Shown piece after piece: positions 42,261 to 42,953 of a DNA stretch of 42,953 nucleotides; the first letter of the stretch is position 1, and each line of letters starts with the position of its first letter. Under the pieces are notes generated by a model. The model worked only from the letters and a program-made list of their open reading frames with translations. It had not been told where the DNA came from and searched no databases. The position numbers and the translations under genes were made by a program. This stretch comes from Bacteroidales bacterium. Lineage in GTDB: Bacteria > Bacteroidota > Bacteroidia > Bacteroidales > UBA932. The stretch is taken from positions 1 through 42,953 of the forward strand of contig JAKSKH010000019.1 in NCBI GenBank assembly GCA_024401855.1, in the 5' to 3' direction.

Positions 42261-42953
42261 TTATTTCAATTCCAAGGTCTTCTCTGAAAGGTGATATGGA
42301 TAAGTGCTGATGAAAACCTTGATATCGAGGTCGTCATAGCCTTCCTTCTCTTCCACGCTCATAACGACAGCGTCAAACGACGCGCCCTTCATATCGGCTG
42401 AAAGGGGAAGGTAATAGGTGTAGTTGCCGTCTGTCGTTGCAGCGCGGCATTCCCAGGCATTCACCCAATACGCCGGAGCACGGTCAGGACATCCCGTCGG
42501 TTTCCCGTTTATCCTGAAGCTTGCAAAAGCGCCGTCCTGCCCGCACTTACCGTTCACCGCCACACAAAGATATGAGTTTTGCGGAATTTCGTCAAGAGTA
42601 AAGCTTGCAGTCCATGTCTTCTGAGGGTGTGTGTACCACCCGTCATATTCATGGAACTGGTTGTTGGCCTTCCATAAACTGCGGTCAACGGCCTTTCCGT
42701 CCCTGTATCCTGTAAGTTCCCTGACTCTGAGCGGAGACTGGCTGAAACGCAGATACCTGAACTCTCCGCAATCCGAGCAGTCAAGCGTGCAGTGAGGTCC
42801 GGGAATCAGGAAGGTATGCTTCTCCCAGTTCTGCAGGTCGCTGGAAACATAGAAGAAAGCCCCTTCGAATATCTTGTAAGGCTGCATGGAATAGTAGTCG
42901 AAACTGTCCAGAGTCAGGCTGTCAAGCTGCATCACGGCACCCATGTCAAGCAT
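42261..42953 (-). CDS. C-terminal part of an exported multidomain protein (cut by window edge)
   Basis: At least 230 residues of a protein whose start lies beyond the right edge; the ATG at the very edge is probably internal. The visible part begins with a discoidin-like (F5/8 type C) segment (MLDMGAVMQLDSLTLDSFDYY, FFYVSSDLQNWEKHTF, FRYLRFSQSP) and continues into a jelly-roll carbohydrate-binding-like region (YDGWYTHPQKTWTASFTLDEI, LCVAVNGKCGQDGAFASFRINGK), ending in LSEKTLELK. These look like accessory modules at the C-terminus of a glycoside hydrolase or sulfatase-like enzyme. It is 9 bp before the PAP-like gene, so part of the same operon. Confidence 0.6.
   Translation of the reverse strand: MLDMGAVMQLDSLTLDSFDYYSMQPYKIFEGAFFYVSSDLQNWEKHTFLIPGPHCTLDCSDCGEFRYLRFSQSPLRVRELTGYRDGKAVDRSLWKANNQFHEYDGWYTHPQKTWTASFTLDEIPQNSYLCVAVNGKCGQDGAFASFRINGKPTGCPDRAPAYWVNAWECRAATTDGNYTYYLPLSADMKGASFDAVVMSVEEKEGYDDLDIKVFISTYPYHLSEKTLELK

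Noticed and set aside
1-42953. CRISPR array, tRNA, rRNA or integrase genes
   Set aside because: No regularly spaced repeats, tRNA-like genes with CCA-end stems, rRNA segments or recombinase motifs were seen on either strand.

Overview
The window looks like a Bacteroidales (Bacteroidota) chromosome. The evidence is a SusC/SusD outer-membrane pair, many SPI and lipoprotein signal peptides, several Bacteroidota-type -7 boxes (TAnnTTTG), moderate GC content, and families common in that order (GH92, GH97, DUF2490, DUF6057, DUF1573). The genus cannot be fixed from sequence reading alone; a gut or rumen species related to Alistipes or Cryptobacteroides is plausible. I see no tRNA, rRNA, CRISPR array or intact mobile element.

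Left part (1-8236). Bases 1-591 hold no intact gene. They contain a degraded ORF6N-like remnant and a striking 132-bp structured inverted repeat (365-496) with three hairpins inside a long stem. Then come ordinary single genes: a divergent YqeY / membrane metallophosphoesterase pair, an unusual lipoprotein with three BIG2 domains and a calpain-like protease domain, a half-length DapF-like protein that has lost its catalytic cysteine, the rRNA methyltransferase RlmD, a small EF-hand-like protein, a secreted MINPP-type inositol-phosphate phosphatase, and YbaK.

Right part (8247-42953). Every gene is on the minus strand, so transcription runs right to left, and the whole forms a polysaccharide-utilisation-type locus that continues beyond the right edge. 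Signals divide it into blocks: (A) partial exported protein, purple-acid-phosphatase-like enzyme, GH97, GH43, DUF6057 membrane protein, and a TolB-like lipoprotein with one CxxCH haem motif; (B) a phospholipase-like/alkaline phosphatase fusion, GH63 and a ROK sugar kinase, with a TATATTTG promoter; (C) SusC-SusD ending in a clear intrinsic terminator (25232-25264); (D) an NPCBM-bearing glycosidase-like protein; (E) a tightly coupled run of eleven genes after another TATATTTG promoter: GH92-PA14, PA14-phosphoesterase, EEP nuclease/phosphatase, GH123-like, ribokinase, ribose-type permease, nucleoside hydrolase, PI-PLC-like lipoprotein, DUF1573, GH3 and DUF2490. No regulator (HTCS, SusR, AraC, ECF sigma/anti-sigma) lies in the window.

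Working together: SusCD would import oligosaccharides released by surface enzymes. GH92, GH97, GH63, GH123-like and GH3 would remove alpha-mannose, alpha-galactose/glucose, beta-HexNAc and beta-linked sugars, and the ROK kinase would phosphorylate a released hexose. The locus is unusually rich in phosphoesterases: five in the minus-strand block, plus MINPP just outside it. This suggests a phosphorylated glycan or glycolipid substrate (GPI-anchor glycan or phosphomannan are candidates). A nucleoside-to-ribose module resembling the Bacteroides rus system sits inside the same operon and suggests that nucleotides or nucleic acids are also used. These substrate ideas are inference.
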